The translations under genes and the position numbers were made by a program. From Oceanobacter sp. (GTDB taxonomy: Bacteria > Pseudomonadota > Gammaproteobacteria > Pseudomonadales > Oceanobacteraceae), in NCBI GenBank assembly GCA_002733645.1, contig NVWL01000027.1:1-32489 (forward strand): a stretch of 32,489 nucleotides of DNA, read 5' to 3'. Of this stretch, positions 7,149-17,196 are shown piece after piece (within the stretch, counting starts at the first letter, position 1; every line of letters starts with the position of its first letter). The notes under the pieces were generated by a model that ran no database searches, was not told the DNA's origin, and was given only the letters and a program-made list of their open reading frames with translations.

Positions 7149-8012
7149 ATGAAAACACCAAAGTCTATCCTGCCACTAGTCGAAGACGGCATTGTTGATG
7201 AGGTGATCTCACAGCTGATGAGCGGTAAGGAAGCCACGGTTTACATCGTACGTTGTGGCGATGAAGTTCGTTGCGCCAAGGTATACAAAGACGCAGCAAA
7301 ACGTAGCTTTAAGAAAGCAGTTCAGTATCGTGAAGGTCGCAGTGTGCGTAATAGCCGCCGTGGGCGAGCGATGGAGAAAGGCAGTAAGTTTGGTCGGCAG
7401 CAGCAAGAAGAAGTTTGGCAAAATGCCGAAGTCGATGCCTTGTATCGCTTAGCGGCAGCTGGGGTGCGCGTGCCGCAGCCTTATGGCTGTTTCAATGGTG
7501 TGCTGATCATGGATTTGGTGTCTGACGACGAAGGTAATGTTGCGCCACGGCTCAATGACGTGAGCATGTCCGAAGAGCAAGCCCTTGAAGATCATGCCGA
7601 AATCATGGATTCCATCAAGCTCATGCTGATAGAAGGCATTATCCACGGGGACCTTTCTGAGTTTAATGTATTAGTTGATGATTACGGCCCCGTTATTATC
7701 GATCTGCCTCAGGCCGTGGATGCGGCGGGAAATAACAACGCATTTGCGATGCTTGATCGTGATGTGCGCAATATGTCTCAGTACTACGGTCAGTATGCTC
7801 CCCAGCTTTTGCAAACCAAATACGCGAAAGAGATGTGGGCTTTATACGAAGATGGCGAGTTGCTTGTCGATACCGAGCTGACCGGTGAATTTGAAGATGA
7901 TACCGAAAGCGCCGATGTTGATTCTGTCATGATGTCGATTAAAGCAGCGCTTGAGGAAGAAGAAGAACGCTTAGCGCGTGTGAGTGAAGACGACAGCGAC
8001 GACGAGCTATAA
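7149..8012 (+). CDS. RIO1-type serine/threonine protein kinase
   Basis: This is a 287-residue atypical protein kinase of the RIO family. A glycine-poor nucleotide loop (MSGKEATVYIV, residues 24-34), the ATP-anchoring Lys44 in AKVYK, the catalytic loop HGDLSEFNVL with Asp168 and Asn173, and the metal-binding Asp185 in IIDLPQ are all present, so it should be active. The RIO-specific insertion after the Lys strand (about residues 50-90, very basic: RSVRNSRRGRAMEKGSKFGR) is also visible. The last 45 residues are strongly acidic, ending DDSDDEL. Eukaryotic and archaeal relatives act in small-subunit ribosome maturation; the bacterial role is not settled. No good Shine-Dalgarno precedes the start. 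It converges with the chemotaxis gene. Confidence 0.9.
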   Translation: MKTPKSILPLVEDGIVDEVISQLMSGKEATVYIVRCGDEVRCAKVYKDAAKRSFKKAVQYREGRSVRNSRRGRAMEKGSKFGRQQQEEVWQNAEVDALYRLAAAGVRVPQPYGCFNGVLIMDLVSDDEGNVAPRLNDVSMSEEQALEDHAEIMDSIKLMLIEGIIHGDLSEFNVLVDDYGPVIIDLPQAVDAAGNNNAFAMLDRDVRNMSQYYGQYAPQLLQTKYAKEMWALYEDGELLVDTELTGEFEDDTESADVDSVMMSIKAALEEEEERLARVSEDDSDDEL

Positions 8013-8083
8013 GGCCTATTCGACGCGCTGTTTGTTAGCCATTGACTGAATTTTTAAACCTACCTGCATTACATCAATTTACT

Positions 8084-9703
8084 CTAAACCTTGAACTGCT
8101 GCGCAACGCTATTCAGTTGCGTGGCCAAGGTATGTAAAGAGCCACTTAATTCAGACACCTTCTTAGTGCTGGATTCTGCCGTTTTTGAAGCTTCATGCAT
8201 GTTATTCATGCTGTTTTCAATGGATTGAGCTGATTGTTGTTGCTCGTCTGTGGCGACAGCAATCTTGTTGTTCATGTCTGTGATCGAAGCAACATTTGTC
8301 GTGATGGTTTCAAGCGAGTTCACAGTGGCGAGTGCTTTTTCAACACTATAAGAGGCGTGTTCTTTGCTTTGATCAATCACCTCCACCGCGGAGCGTGCAG
8401 CGCTTTGAAGTTGCTCAATCACCGCGTTGATCTCGTGAGTTGAGTCTTGGGTTCGCGAGGCCAGAGTCCTTACTTCATCAGCAACCACAGCAAACCCTCG
8501 GCCTTGGTCACCAGCTCGTGCTGCTTCGATGGCGGCATTCAAGGCAAGTAAATTGGTTTGCTCGGCAATATCTTTAATCACGCCCAGAATACTGCCAACG
8601 CTTTCAGCATCGCTTTCCAGTTTAGTGATTACACCAGAGGCACGTTCCACCTCATCGGCCAGCTCGTTGATTGCCGTCACATTGCTTTGCACAATGGCAA
8701 TACCATCGTGGGCTTGCTTGTCAGCATCGCCCGCTGCTTGCGCTGCTGCCGATGCACTCAGGGCGACAGAACGCACATTTTCTATCATGTCGTTCATGGT
8801 TTTGGAGACAAGCTCAGAAGAGCGGCGCTGGTCAGCGGAGGTGCGTGTCGTTTCGGTGGATACGTGGTTAAGTTGTTCAGCGACTTCAGTCAGCGGATTA
8901 ATGGCATGGATGACATCGCCAATGGTTTTGTGCAGCTTTTCAATAAATACGTTAAACCACTGCTCTAAATCACCGAGTTCATCGCGATTGGTTTGAGGCA
9001 AGCGCAGCGTAAGGTCGCCTTCACCTTGTGCAATATTGCGCAGTGAATTCGAGATCGCAATGACACTTGAATACAGCATGTTAGTCACACTCAGGGCGAC
9101 TATCAGTAATACGATTATAGTGATTGCGCCGATTAATATACCGAATTGCAAGTTGCTTCTCTCGGTCTCTTTGGCGTCGCTTACGGTTTGGATGAATGCT
9201 TCGTGACTGCTGGTACGAATATCAGATAAGGCCTGCTTGATGGCATCTTCCGCTTCGGCTTTTTTCGCTGAAATAGCCCCAAGGCTACTAAAATCAATAG
9301 TGCCATCAATCATCTTTTGAGTAAGGTCAAACGTGATGCTGGTGTAATTTTGAAGTTTACTTTTGATGATCTGTACATCATCAAGTTGAGTTGGGCGAAG
9401 GTCCGTTTGTCGGGCTAGGTTCTCTTGTATTTGCCCTTCAATCTTGAGTGCTTGATCCAGTAAGTCTTGCTCTCCGGTAGCTGCGGCGTTGGCAAGTATT
9501 TCACTGACCTGATCAAGAAGCACAATGTTCTTGTTTGATAGTTCGAGCACGGGGAAGTAAATGTCTTCGATTTCTATGAAACGAGCGGTGTTTTTAGCTC
9601 CGGAATTGATGACAAACCCTAAAAACAGTAAAAACCCCATGATAGCTATCGTAGGAATGAGAAGAATCTTCTTCTTAATACCAAGGTTTTTGAACCAAAA
9701 CAT
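8084..9703 (-). CDS. methyl-accepting chemotaxis protein
   Basis: This is a 539-residue transmembrane chemoreceptor. It has one membrane helix near residues 11-34, a ~150-residue periplasmic sensor rich in helices (four-helix-bundle-like), a second helix near 188-210, a HAMP domain to about 264 ([24 protein letters not shown]), and then the long cytoplasmic coiled-coil. The signalling hairpin tip [20 protein letters not shown]...[14 protein letters not shown] is intact around residues 379-415 and would bind CheA/CheW. No C-terminal CheR-docking pentapeptide is visible; the protein ends VAQQFKV. The ligand is unknown. The start is supported by TTGGAG eight bases upstream. It is transcribed alone and converges with the RIO kinase gene. 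Confidence 0.93.
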   Translation of the reverse strand: MFWFKNLGIKKKILLIPTIAIMGFLLFLGFVINSGAKNTARFIEIEDIYFPVLELSNKNIVLLDQVSEILANAAATGEQDLLDQALKIEGQIQENLARQTDLRPTQLDDVQIIKSKLQNYTSITFDLTQKMIDGTIDFSSLGAISAKKAEAEDAIKQALSDIRTSSHEAFIQTVSDAKETERSNLQFGILIGAITIIVLLIVALSVTNMLYSSVIAISNSLRNIAQGEGDLTLRLPQTNRDELGDLEQWFNVFIEKLHKTIGDVIHAINPLTEVAEQLNHVSTETTRTSADQRRSSELVSKTMNDMIENVRSVALSASAAAQAAGDADKQAHDGIAIVQSNVTAINELADEVERASGVITKLESDAESVGSILGVIKDIAEQTNLLALNAAIEAARAGDQGRGFAVVADEVRTLASRTQDSTHEINAVIEQLQSAARSAVEVIDQSKEHASYSVEKALATVNSLETITTNVASITDMNNKIAVATDEQQQSAQSIENSMNNMHEASKTAESSTKKVSELSGSLHTLATQLNSVAQQFKV

Positions 9704-10060
9704 ACTGAAACTCCAAGATCAGTCAGAAAATAGGTCGTCTATTAATAATAAATCTAGACCACAGGATATGACTTGTCGAAATTTATGAGGCTGATGCTTG
9801 ATCATGGTCAAAGTCTGGTGCTTACTGTTTTTAGAGCTGTTTTTTTAACCCTTTGATTTTAAATAATTAATTTCGTGTCGAGAGTTGATTAAATGGAGGT
9901 TTGGCCTAATGGGATATTAAATAGAATAGGCCTTCACGAAAGCAACCTGCCTTGACTGCCAAGGGAGAAGCTTTGGGGTACTAAGACGCAGTAGTCCTTT
10001 TGTCTGAAGGCTGATTTTGAGACAATAGCCGACTTTCTTACTTGGTCTTTACGGTCTTCC
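9704..10060. other. divergent intergenic region (MCP / YgiQ)
   Basis: These 357 bases separate divergent genes and must hold both promoters. I found no sigma-28-type chemotaxis promoter, RNA gene or repeat that I could defend. The bases just before the YgiQ start (GGTCTTCC) contain no Shine-Dalgarno sequence. Confidence 0.4.
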
Positions 10061-12238
10061 ATGAATCAGCCTCCAAAGCTTAACGAGAGCCAGAAAGAGA
10101 AACATCTCTTTTCTAACTACCCGTACTGGGCCGAATGTTTCGGTACAGCGCCTTTCTTGCCTATGTCACGAGATGAGATGGACCTGCTTGGCTGGGATTC
10201 GTGTGACGTGATTCTAGTAACGGGTGATGCCTATGTTGATCATCCGAGTTTTGGTATGGCGGTCATGGGGCGCATGCTTGAGTCGCAAGGCTTCCGGGTT
10301 GGCATCATTGCGCAGCCTGACTGGAATAACCCTGAAGACTTCATGAAGCTTGGCAAACCGAATTTTTACTTCGGTATCACCGCAGGCAACATGGATTCAA
10401 TGATCAACCGCTATACGGCGGATCTTAAAGTTCGTAGTGACGATGCCTACACACCGCATGGCGAACCGGGTAAGCGTCCTGATCGTGCAGTGATTGTCTA
10501 TTCGCAAAAATGCCGCGAAGTATATAAAGATGTGCCTATTGTGATCGGTGGCATTGAAGCCTCATTGCGTCGTATTGCCCAGTACGACTACTGGAGTGAC
10601 CAAGTACGTCGTTCAGTATTGATTGATTCTGGCGCAGACATTCTTTTATACGGTAACGCCGAACGTGCGATTGTTGATTTGACCCATGCGCTCGCGCAAG
10701 GTCGCAACGTCGAAGACTTAACAGACTTACGTGGCACCGCCGTGATCCGTGATTCCACCCCGGCAGGCTGGACCGAAATTGACTCAAGCCGAATTGATTG
10801 GCCGGGTAAAATTGACGACATCCCGAATCCGTATGAAATGAAAGATACGGAGAACATGACCTGCAGCACCAATGGTGATGACGATAATGAGGTGGCTTCC
10901 GACGAACCTGACGTCATGGCCATCAAAATCGTTCCAATGCCATTGCACCGTAAAGCCGATTTAGACCCAAATAAAACAGCGATTCGTTTGCCATCGTTCG
11001 AAAAAGTTCGTAACGACAGCGCGCTATACGCTCACGCCTCACGTGTATTGCACCAAGAGGCCAATCCATACAATGCGCGCCCATTGATTCAAAAACACGG
11101 CACGCGTGAAATCTGGGTCAACCCGCCACCGATTCCGCTTGAAACGGACGAGATGGACAGCGTATTTGGCTTTCAGTATCAACGTATACCGCACCCAAGT
11201 TATGGCGATGCCACGATTCCAGCCTACGACATGATTCGTTTCTCAGTAAATATCATGCGTGGTTGCTTTGGGGGGTGCACATTCTGCTCTATTACTGAGC
11301 ACGAAGGCCGAATTATTCAGAGTCGCTCGCAAGAGTCCGTACTGGGTGAAATCGAAGAAATCCGCGATAAAGTGCCAGGCTTTACCGGTACGATCTCAGA
11401 TCTCGGTGGCCCAACGGCCAATATGTATCACCTGACGTGTAAGAGTGAGACGATTCTCAAGAATTGTCGTCGCCTTTCTTGTGTGCATCCGGGAATATGT
11501 AAAAACCTAGAAACATCACACAAACCAACCACAGAGCTTTACCGTGCCGCGCGTAAAATACCGGGCGTCAAACGCATCGCGATTGCTTCTGGTTTACGCT
11601 ATGACCTAGCGATTAAAGATCCAGAGTACGTTCGTGAGTTGGTAACACACCACGTCGGTGGCTTATTGAAAATTGCTCCTGAGCATACCGAGGAAAACGT
11701 GCTCAATAAAATGATGAAACCGGGCATGGGCGCGTACGACACCTTTAAAAAGATGTTTGATAAGTACTCGAAAGAAGCGGGCAAAGAGCAGTACCTAGTA
11801 CCGTATTTTATTGCCGCGCATCCAGGCACAGAAACCAAAGATATGATGAACTTGGCGCTGTGGTTGAAAAAACAAAAAATGCGGGTGGATCAGGTACAAA
11901 CCTTCTACCCATCGCCAATGTCATTGGCAACGGCTATGTATCACTCAGAGCGCAATCCATTACAGCGCATGAGTTATAAATCGAAGAAAATTCATATTCC
12001 GCGTAAGCTAGAAGAGCGTCGATTGCAAAAAGCCTTTTTGCGTTACCACGACCCCAAAGGCTGGCCAGCACTGCGCGAAGAATTGAAGCGAATAGGGCGT
12101 GCGGATTTAATTGGCAGCGGCCCGAATGCCTTGATCCCCGCCGATGATGGTACTGGAAATGGTCGTCATGCTCGCCCTGGATTTAAATCGAATGTAGCGC
12201 GTACAGCTAAAAATTCAGGTCCGCGTAAGCGCCGCTAA
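10061..12238 (+). CDS. ygiQ: YgiQ-family radical SAM protein
   Basis: This 725-residue protein matches YgiQ from end to end. An N-terminal B12-binding-like region contains the family-typical [20 protein letters not shown] and [12 protein letters not shown]. The radical SAM core carries the 4Fe-4S ligands Cys402, Cys406 and Cys409 in [11 protein letters not shown]. Its C-terminal region has the family-typical [19 protein letters not shown], followed by a basic tail (GPRKRR). The reaction it catalyses is not established in the family. There is no recognisable ribosome site before the start, but the N-terminus lines up with the family start, so translation may begin on a near-leaderless or weakly initiated message. 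It is a single-gene unit closed by the terminator that follows. Confidence 0.93.
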   Translation: MNQPPKLNESQKEKHLFSNYPYWAECFGTAPFLPMSRDEMDLLGWDSCDVILVTGDAYVDHPSFGMAVMGRMLESQGFRVGIIAQPDWNNPEDFMKLGKPNFYFGITAGNMDSMINRYTADLKVRSDDAYTPHGEPGKRPDRAVIVYSQKCREVYKDVPIVIGGIEASLRRIAQYDYWSDQVRRSVLIDSGADILLYGNAERAIVDLTHALAQGRNVEDLTDLRGTAVIRDSTPAGWTEIDSSRIDWPGKIDDIPNPYEMKDTENMTCSTNGDDDNEVASDEPDVMAIKIVPMPLHRKADLDPNKTAIRLPSFEKVRNDSALYAHASRVLHQEANPYNARPLIQKHGTREIWVNPPPIPLETDEMDSVFGFQYQRIPHPSYGDATIPAYDMIRFSVNIMRGCFGGCTFCSITEHEGRIIQSRSQESVLGEIEEIRDKVPGFTGTISDLGGPTANMYHLTCKSETILKNCRRLSCVHPGICKNLETSHKPTTELYRAARKIPGVKRIAIASGLRYDLAIKDPEYVRELVTHHVGGLLKIAPEHTEENVLNKMMKPGMGAYDTFKKMFDKYSKEAGKEQYLVPYFIAAHPGTETKDMMNLALWLKKQKMRVDQVQTFYPSPMSLATAMYHSERNPLQRMSYKSKKIHIPRKLEERRLQKAFLRYHDPKGWPALREELKRIGRADLIGSGPNALIPADDGTGNGRHARPGFKSNVARTAKNSGPRKRR

Positions 12239-12265
12239 TTACGAGGTTTTGTCTCAGGAATAAAC

Positions 12266-12300
12266 AAGCCGCTGCGATTTCTCGTTAGCGGCTTTTTTTT
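12266..12300 (+). terminator. intrinsic terminator after ygiQ
   Basis: GCCGCT (12268-12273) pairs with AGCGGC (12287-12292), followed by eight T (12293-12300). On the other strand the stem is followed by TTGTTTATT, so it may also stop the iron operon that arrives from the right. Confidence 0.9.
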
Positions 12301-12364
12301 GCTCCTTATTTCCCTAGCAAGCAAGTCAGGCTTTTAAGCTCAGGATTTGAAGGACAGGACACGT

Positions 12365-12694
12365 TTACCGTTTTGTAAAAATAGCGGGTGACAGCCAGCA
12401 AAAAGTTAATATTCTAAGCCAGCTTGGTTTCATACTTAATACCATTCCTGTGCTTATAGAGGCAGCTGAAATTAGCATCAGCCAAACCAGTACTGCCATA
12501 GATGCATGGTCTGCTTTTAAACTGCAGATTGCAGACAGTAACAAGGCTATCCAGCCAGCAACTCGTAAGCGAGTCACTGCAGGAGCATTTTTTTCTACTT
12601 GCTTCCAATGGGTAGGCTTTGATAACGCCATCCAGCCCATCGCCATTCCGGTTAAAATAATTGCAGAAATTAACCACAGGGTTTCATGAGTCAT
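12365..12694 (-). CDS. DUF3325 family small membrane protein
   Basis: This is a small hydrophobic protein of about 109 residues with three or four predicted membrane helices (near 5-25, 45-60, 65-90) separated by a basic loop. It fits the DUF3325 family, which typically travels with PepSY-TM and TonB receptor genes. Its function is unknown. The ATG at 12694 overlaps the end of the PepSY gene by 11 bases and has a GGAT site 8 bases upstream. A TTG at 12700 is possible but has worse spacing. It is the last gene of the iron-uptake operon. Confidence 0.75.
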   Translation of the reverse strand: MTHETLWLISAIILTGMAMGWMALSKPTHWKQVEKNAPAVTRLRVAGWIALLLSAICSLKADHASMAVLVWLMLISAASISTGMVLSMKPSWLRILTFCWLSPAIFTKR

Positions 12695-14375
12695 AAGCAA
12701 TATCCGATTTAGCGACCAAGGCCGAAGGTGAGTTCATGCGAAGGCGCTGCGCGACTCTCCAACAAATAACCGCTAGAGCAAGCAGGCTTAAATCAACACC
12801 AGCAACAGCCCAATATGGGTCGGTAAACATCGTTTTAAGTAAGTGGTCGCCGGTCGTGAGCCAGTTCGCAATTACCGCGATAACCGGAAGAAGTACAAGC
12901 AGTAGACATTGTTCAAGCCATGCAGGGTTCTTTTCACCGCGAGCAACTGGGGCGCTGCGTATCGTTGCATGAATAAAAGACAGCGCTAAAGCGATACAGA
13001 AAATCCATTTTTCCCAGTCGCCTTTATTCGCTAAATCTCCGGGTAATATCCGATTGGCGGCGAGCATAGTAACGGCGGCAACAACAATACCTGTGACCGT
13101 TGTTACAGCGAACGCATCGACAATACGGCTGCCTTGACTGTTATTTTTTGCATGCTGCTGTTTTCGTTTTTCAGTAAAGAAGATAAATCCAGTAGCGATA
13201 CACACACAGCCTAGTAAGCCGCCAAGCACATAAAGCCAGCGTAAAAACCAGTGTTCAAAATGTTGAAGGTGCAGCCCGGTAAGAAATTCGGCAATGCCTT
13301 CTGCTGTTGAGTGAGGTGGATCTTCGCGCAATACTTCACCCGTTGTGCCTTTAAAATGGATGCCCTCACCAACCAGCGATACACGATCACTGCCAGCACG
13401 ATAAATACTGACATAACTGTTTTTATCGCCAACGTGATGCACCATTAAAAACCCAACCTCGCCTGCCATATCACGTGCGGCCCAACGAGATTTGGCTTCA
13501 CCTACCATCGCATCTACGGAGGCTAGGGAAGCATTAATTCCTGATCGCTCATGGGGTAAACCTGTAGCTTCAGACTCAATGGCTTCATGCATATTATGCA
13601 GAGGCTTAAGCATCGTATTGGTAACGGGTAAATAATAAAAACCCGCGAAGATAATTAAGCCTGTAAGTGCAAAGAAAAAATGAAACGGCAGAGCGACGAC
13701 ACCGCTCATATTGTGCAAGTCTAATGTCGCACGACGTATACTTTTTTCTTTACGAAAGGTAAAAAATTCACGGAAAATTCGACGGTGAATCCAAACGCCA
13801 CTCACTAATGCGACTAACATAAAGAAAGCGGCGATTCCCACGATAAAAAAACCGATGTAATTCCAATTTAAATTGAGGCTGTAGTGAAGGGGATAAAACC
13901 AATCGCTTCCTATTTTTAATGAGCTACTTGGAATGTTATCCCCCGATCTCGGATCAATTGTCATACTGCCATGAATATGATTATGTTCATCCGGCTTTAA
14001 AGGATGAGGCACCCGAAAACCAATCCCCATAAGTAATACAGGGTCGCGATGAGTAGTGTAAGCCCAGTACTCATCGGCGGGTAACTCAGTTCGAGGTGTC
14101 ATCTCTCCAGCGGCTGGATTATGGAACTGAGGCATCATCAGATTGTATTCGTCAACATCCGGTTCGCTACGTTCGAATACATTAATAAGTAAGTTGTCGA
14201 ATGACGGCATAGGTTGTGGATCGAACCGTGTCTCAGGAATGGCCCAGCGATCAATCTCTCGATCAAATACAGACAAAGCGCCAAAGAAAAAACACACCAT
14301 CAACACAAAACCAAGAATAAGGCCAAGCCAAGTGTGTAGCCATGCCATAGCCTGACGCGTATTAGTAAACTTCAT
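12684..14375 (-). CDS. PepSY-associated transmembrane (PepSY-TM) protein of iron uptake locus
   Basis: This is a 563-residue inner-membrane protein. The first helix carries the family hallmark WLHTWLGLILGFVLMVCFFFGALSV (residues 12-36), followed by a periplasmic stretch, a helix pair near 175-205, the LHNMSGVVALPFHFFFALTGLIIF segment, a periplasmic PepSY-like region, and several helices in the last 180 residues (more than the shortest members have). Conserved histidines in LHTW, DLHNMSG and PFHF could ligate heme. Family members near TonB receptors are thought to reduce or release iron from siderophores on the inner membrane; that role is family inference. It sits in an operon between DUF3649 and DUF3325, with GGAG before the start. 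Confidence 0.85.
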   Translation of the reverse strand: MKFTNTRQAMAWLHTWLGLILGFVLMVCFFFGALSVFDREIDRWAIPETRFDPQPMPSFDNLLINVFERSEPDVDEYNLMMPQFHNPAAGEMTPRTELPADEYWAYTTHRDPVLLMGIGFRVPHPLKPDEHNHIHGSMTIDPRSGDNIPSSSLKIGSDWFYPLHYSLNLNWNYIGFFIVGIAAFFMLVALVSGVWIHRRIFREFFTFRKEKSIRRATLDLHNMSGVVALPFHFFFALTGLIIFAGFYYLPVTNTMLKPLHNMHEAIESEATGLPHERSGINASLASVDAMVGEAKSRWAARDMAGEVGFLMVHHVGDKNSYVSIYRAGSDRVSLVGEGIHFKGTTGEVLREDPPHSTAEGIAEFLTGLHLQHFEHWFLRWLYVLGGLLGCVCIATGFIFFTEKRKQQHAKNNSQGSRIVDAFAVTTVTGIVVAAVTMLAANRILPGDLANKGDWEKWIFCIALALSFIHATIRSAPVARGEKNPAWLEQCLLLVLLPVIAVIANWLTTGDHLLKTMFTDPYWAVAGVDLSLLALAVICWRVAQRLRMNSPSALVAKSDIAYDS

Positions 14376-14385
14376 GATGCTCCAT

Positions 14386-14685
14386 TTATCTAATTAGTAG
14401 CATTTGTAGCCAATAAGCCACTGCTGTCATAAGAGCACCACCTAAAAATGTGGTGGTGTAGGTTAACCATATTCGCTGGCTGATAAATACCCAGAAAAAT
14501 ACGATTAGGAAGATAGGAAATGCAATAAGAAACCCAACGGTTTCTGCATTATGAAAATCGTTACCAACGTAAACTAATCCACTGATCAATAGGGAGATTG
14601 TTCCCCATGTGAATAAGTAGCCGCCTAAAAAGGCGGCGACTACAGGGCTAATATAACGTCTGGTAACTTGCCAGATTGCTGTCAT
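14386..14685 (-). CDS. DUF3649 family small membrane protein
   Basis: This 99-residue protein has three predicted membrane helices (about 14-38, 48-67 and 73-95). It begins with the basic segment MTAIWQVTRRYISPVVAAFLGGY, whose R(Y)xxPVVAA.GGY pattern is typical of DUF3649. Such genes are found beside TonB-dependent receptors and PepSY-TM proteins. Biochemical function is unknown. The gene lies 17 bases downstream of the receptor and 10 bases upstream of the PepSY gene, so it is clearly co-transcribed. Confidence 0.8.
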   Translation of the reverse strand: MTAIWQVTRRYISPVVAAFLGGYLFTWGTISLLISGLVYVGNDFHNAETVGFLIAFPIFLIVFFWVFISQRIWLTYTTTFLGGALMTAVAYWLQMLLIR

Positions 14686-14702
14686 ATTATTCTCAATTTT
14701 AT

Positions 14703-16931
14703 TTAAAAGTCATACTTAGCTGACAATGAAACCGTACGCGGTGAGCCATAAGCAATTTGACCGAAGGTGCCTATGTTGGTGTAGTAAGTTTCATCGGTGG
14801 CATTCTCTATGTTCAAGCGAGTACTGAATTCTGGAGAAAATTGATACTTAGCCATCAGGGAGACAAGAGCAAAGGCGTCTTGTTGAACTTTTTCTGGATT
14901 ACCAGACACTGGGTTGGTCGCACTTGCGTAGCTTTCACTTTCCCAGTTAATACCACCGCTGATGGTTACTTTGCTTAACGAAGCAGGTAGCTGATAGCTT
15001 GCATACGATTTAAAGATACTGCGCGGTTGTTCGGTATTTACTTTTTCACCGTCGGCGTCTTTTACTTCGTACTTGGTCCAACCTATTTGTACTTCGAGGT
15101 CTTCGGTTAATGCACCGACCAACTCCAGTTCATAGCCTTCCGAGGTAGCGCCTTCAGCTTCTTTGTAGGCTTGATCAACCGACCCATTAACGGTATTGGT
15201 TCCGTCTATAGCGGCTAGATTGTCTTGTACGGTTTTAAAGATTGCAGCGGTGGCAATAAGTTGATCGTTTGCAAACCCAGCTTTTACCCCAAGCTCAAAG
15301 CTGTCGCCAGAGATAGGTTCTAGTGAACTACCATTGGTGTCTAATTCATTTTGCGGAAAAAATATTTCGGTATAGCTTGCATAACCGGTATAGGTATCGT
15401 TGAAGGCATAAAGCAAACCAAGGTACGGGGTAAAGATATTGTCGTGCTCAATAATTTGAGCCGCATTGTATGCCGCTTCTTTACGGTCAACTTCTTGGTT
15501 AGTGATACGCGCACCAACAATGGTCGAAAACTTATCAGTCAAACTGATACGAGTAGAACCATACAGGGCGGTTTGAGTATCGGTCTGCTCTTCGTATAAG
15601 AAGCGATCTCCCCAGACGTGCTCTGGATAGTTTTTGCCGTCCCAATCATTAAAATCACCAATCGGAGCCACGCTATCAGCAAACGCGGAGTAGGCCGTAA
15701 AATGGCGTTCAGATCGAGATAAACCGAACGACGCTTCTTGGGTTCGATCAAATAATTGATAACTGCCGCTGGCAAACACGTCAATCATTGAGTACTCAGA
15801 GTCGGTGCCAAAGTTACCGCCAGCGTAAGCTGAAATGCCTTCACCTGTGTCGCGGTTTGGATTCCCGAATACGTACAATAGGCGAGACTCGCCATCGGTA
15901 GTGCCATAGTTGTAACGCGCATTAATATCCCAATTATTGTTTAGGGTGTGGCGCAATTCCGCAAACACATTTTTGTGCGTGGTATTCCAGTAGGCCCAAT
16001 CAGCCGCGGTTGTTTTTGAGCGGTCGTAATTCGTACGAGTACCATCGTCGTACCAACCCGGGATTCCCCCCCATGTTGGCGCGTTATTTATGTTTTCCTG
16101 AATGCTGCCGCCGAGTGTTAATAGGGTGTCTTCTGACAGATCGGCTTCGGTCGTAGCGTAAATAATATTTTGTGTACTATCACCAACGTCACGGAAGGAA
16201 TCTTGTTGCTCGCGGTGAATAGCCGCGCGGCCACGAACGCTACCAGAATCGTTCAAGCCTGAAGCGACATCAATAGTTGCATTGATTTCATTACGGTTTC
16301 CTAAACCCAGCTCGGCAGTGCCTTTTAATTCTTTACTGGCTGCGCGTTTACGCACTAAGTTTACGGCGGCAGACGGGTTACCACTGCCGGTCATCAGGCC
16401 GGTTGCGCCTTTAATAACTTCCACTTGTTCGTACATGGTGGTGTTGGCAGAGTTTTCACCTGTGCCCCAGCCGGGATCAAATAGAGTGGGAACCCCATCA
16501 ATCATGATGGTATTTACTTCGAAACCACGAGAGTAATAGTACTGGCGCGCGCTATCGTATTCTTTGACTGAGATACCTGCGGTTTGTGATAAAACATCGT
16601 TCAATGTACTTAGGTTTTGGTCTTCCATGCGCCGACGGCTAAAGACACTCACGCTTTGTGGGGTTTCTTTGACAGAAATAGCTAGGCCAGATGACGAGCG
16701 GCTTTTTGTATCGGTAAAAATAGCGTCTGAATATTGAGGCTCTTGTCGAGTGACGGCTTCGTTGGCTTGCTCAGCGGTAACGGACATGGTGTCTAGTTTT
16801 ATGATCTCTTCATCGTCTGCGGCCTGCGCCGGTAAGGCGATCAGTAGGGCTGACGTACTTGCTGTCATCAGTGCAAGATTCAGTGGGTGGCGTTTACATT
16901 CCTTATAAACCAGATGCTCGGAGAACTTCAT
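14703..16931 (-). CDS. TonB-dependent siderophore receptor (FhuE/FpvA-type)
   Basis: This 742-residue outer-membrane receptor has a long signal peptide (cleaved after LPAQA, about residue 37), a TonB-box region (DTMSVTA), and a plug domain with KETPQSVSVFSRRRMEDQNLSTLNDVL and GVPTLFDPG...EVIKGATGLMTGSGNPSAAVNLVRKR. The large beta-barrel ends in the C-terminal Phe (LSAKYDF). The plug motifs are those of ferric-siderophore receptors of the FhuE/FpvA group, so a hydroxamate- or pyoverdine-like ligand is plausible but not proven. It heads a four-gene operon with DUF3649, PepSY-TM and DUF3325. GAGGA lies before the start and Fur-like boxes lie about 40-75 bp upstream. Confidence 0.92.
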   Translation of the reverse strand: MKFSEHLVYKECKRHPLNLALMTASTSALLIALPAQAADDEEIIKLDTMSVTAEQANEAVTRQEPQYSDAIFTDTKSRSSSGLAISVKETPQSVSVFSRRRMEDQNLSTLNDVLSQTAGISVKEYDSARQYYYSRGFEVNTIMIDGVPTLFDPGWGTGENSANTTMYEQVEVIKGATGLMTGSGNPSAAVNLVRKRAASKELKGTAELGLGNRNEINATIDVASGLNDSGSVRGRAAIHREQQDSFRDVGDSTQNIIYATTEADLSEDTLLTLGGSIQENINNAPTWGGIPGWYDDGTRTNYDRSKTTAADWAYWNTTHKNVFAELRHTLNNNWDINARYNYGTTDGESRLLYVFGNPNRDTGEGISAYAGGNFGTDSEYSMIDVFASGSYQLFDRTQEASFGLSRSERHFTAYSAFADSVAPIGDFNDWDGKNYPEHVWGDRFLYEEQTDTQTALYGSTRISLTDKFSTIVGARITNQEVDRKEAAYNAAQIIEHDNIFTPYLGLLYAFNDTYTGYASYTEIFFPQNELDTNGSSLEPISGDSFELGVKAGFANDQLIATAAIFKTVQDNLAAIDGTNTVNGSVDQAYKEAEGATSEGYELELVGALTEDLEVQIGWTKYEVKDADGEKVNTEQPRSIFKSYASYQLPASLSKVTISGGINWESESYASATNPVSGNPEKVQQDAFALVSLMAKYQFSPEFSTRLNIENATDETYYTNIGTFGQIAYGSPRTVSLSAKYDF

Positions 16932-16978
16932 AGACTTTCCTCAGTGATTCATTTGGGCGCATTATATGTTTTATTATT

Positions 16979-17003
16979 GATAATACAAATGATAATTGTT
17001 ATT
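16979..17003 (-). promoter_or_regulatory. overlapping Fur boxes upstream of the TonB receptor
   Basis: Two overlapping 19-bp windows resemble GATAATGATAATCATTATC: 16985-17003 matches 13 of 19 and 16979-16997 matches 12 of 19 (read on the plus strand; the site is a palindrome). The region is rich in alternating GATAAT/ATTATT blocks, and overlapping boxes of this type are usual for iron-repressed promoters. Confidence 0.7.
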
Positions 17004-17088
17004 ATTTAGATTTGTTGGGTGGGTTCAATAAAGTAAGTTCGTGTCTCTGGTCGTAATTCAGCGGAGTTTAGTGAAGGGAAGCGGTCGA

Positions 17089-17144
17089 TATTGAGGACGG
17101 TCAGTATTGAGGACGGTCGGAGTATGAAAGAGTCGGAGTATGAA
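17089..17144. repeat. degenerate short tandem repeat (~16-bp unit)
   Basis: TATTGAGGACGGTCAG (17089-17104) is followed directly by TATTGAGGACGGTCGG (17105-17120). Then come shorter related units, AGTATGAAAGAGTCGG (17121-17136) and AGTATGAA (17137-17144). It lies downstream of the glutamine synthetase terminator and upstream of the Fur boxes. Confidence 0.7.
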
Positions 17145-17149
17145 GCTAT

Positions 17150-17178
17150 AAAAACCCAGCCAAAATACTTGGCTGGGT
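17150..17178 (-). terminator. intrinsic terminator of the glutamine synthetase gene
   Basis: On the minus strand ACCCAGCC (17178-17171) pairs perfectly with GGCTGGGT (17161-17154) across a nine-base loop, followed by TTTT. It lies about 45 bases after the glutamine synthetase stop. Confidence 0.85.
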
Positions 17179-17196
17179 GAGAGGCGGTTGGGGGTT

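Noticed and set aside
8529-8996. 155-codon plus-strand ORF opposite the chemotaxis gene
   Set aside because: It lies wholly inside a clearly coding minus-strand gene and has no ribosome site or recognisable protein; it is a shadow frame of a repetitive coiled-coil sequence.
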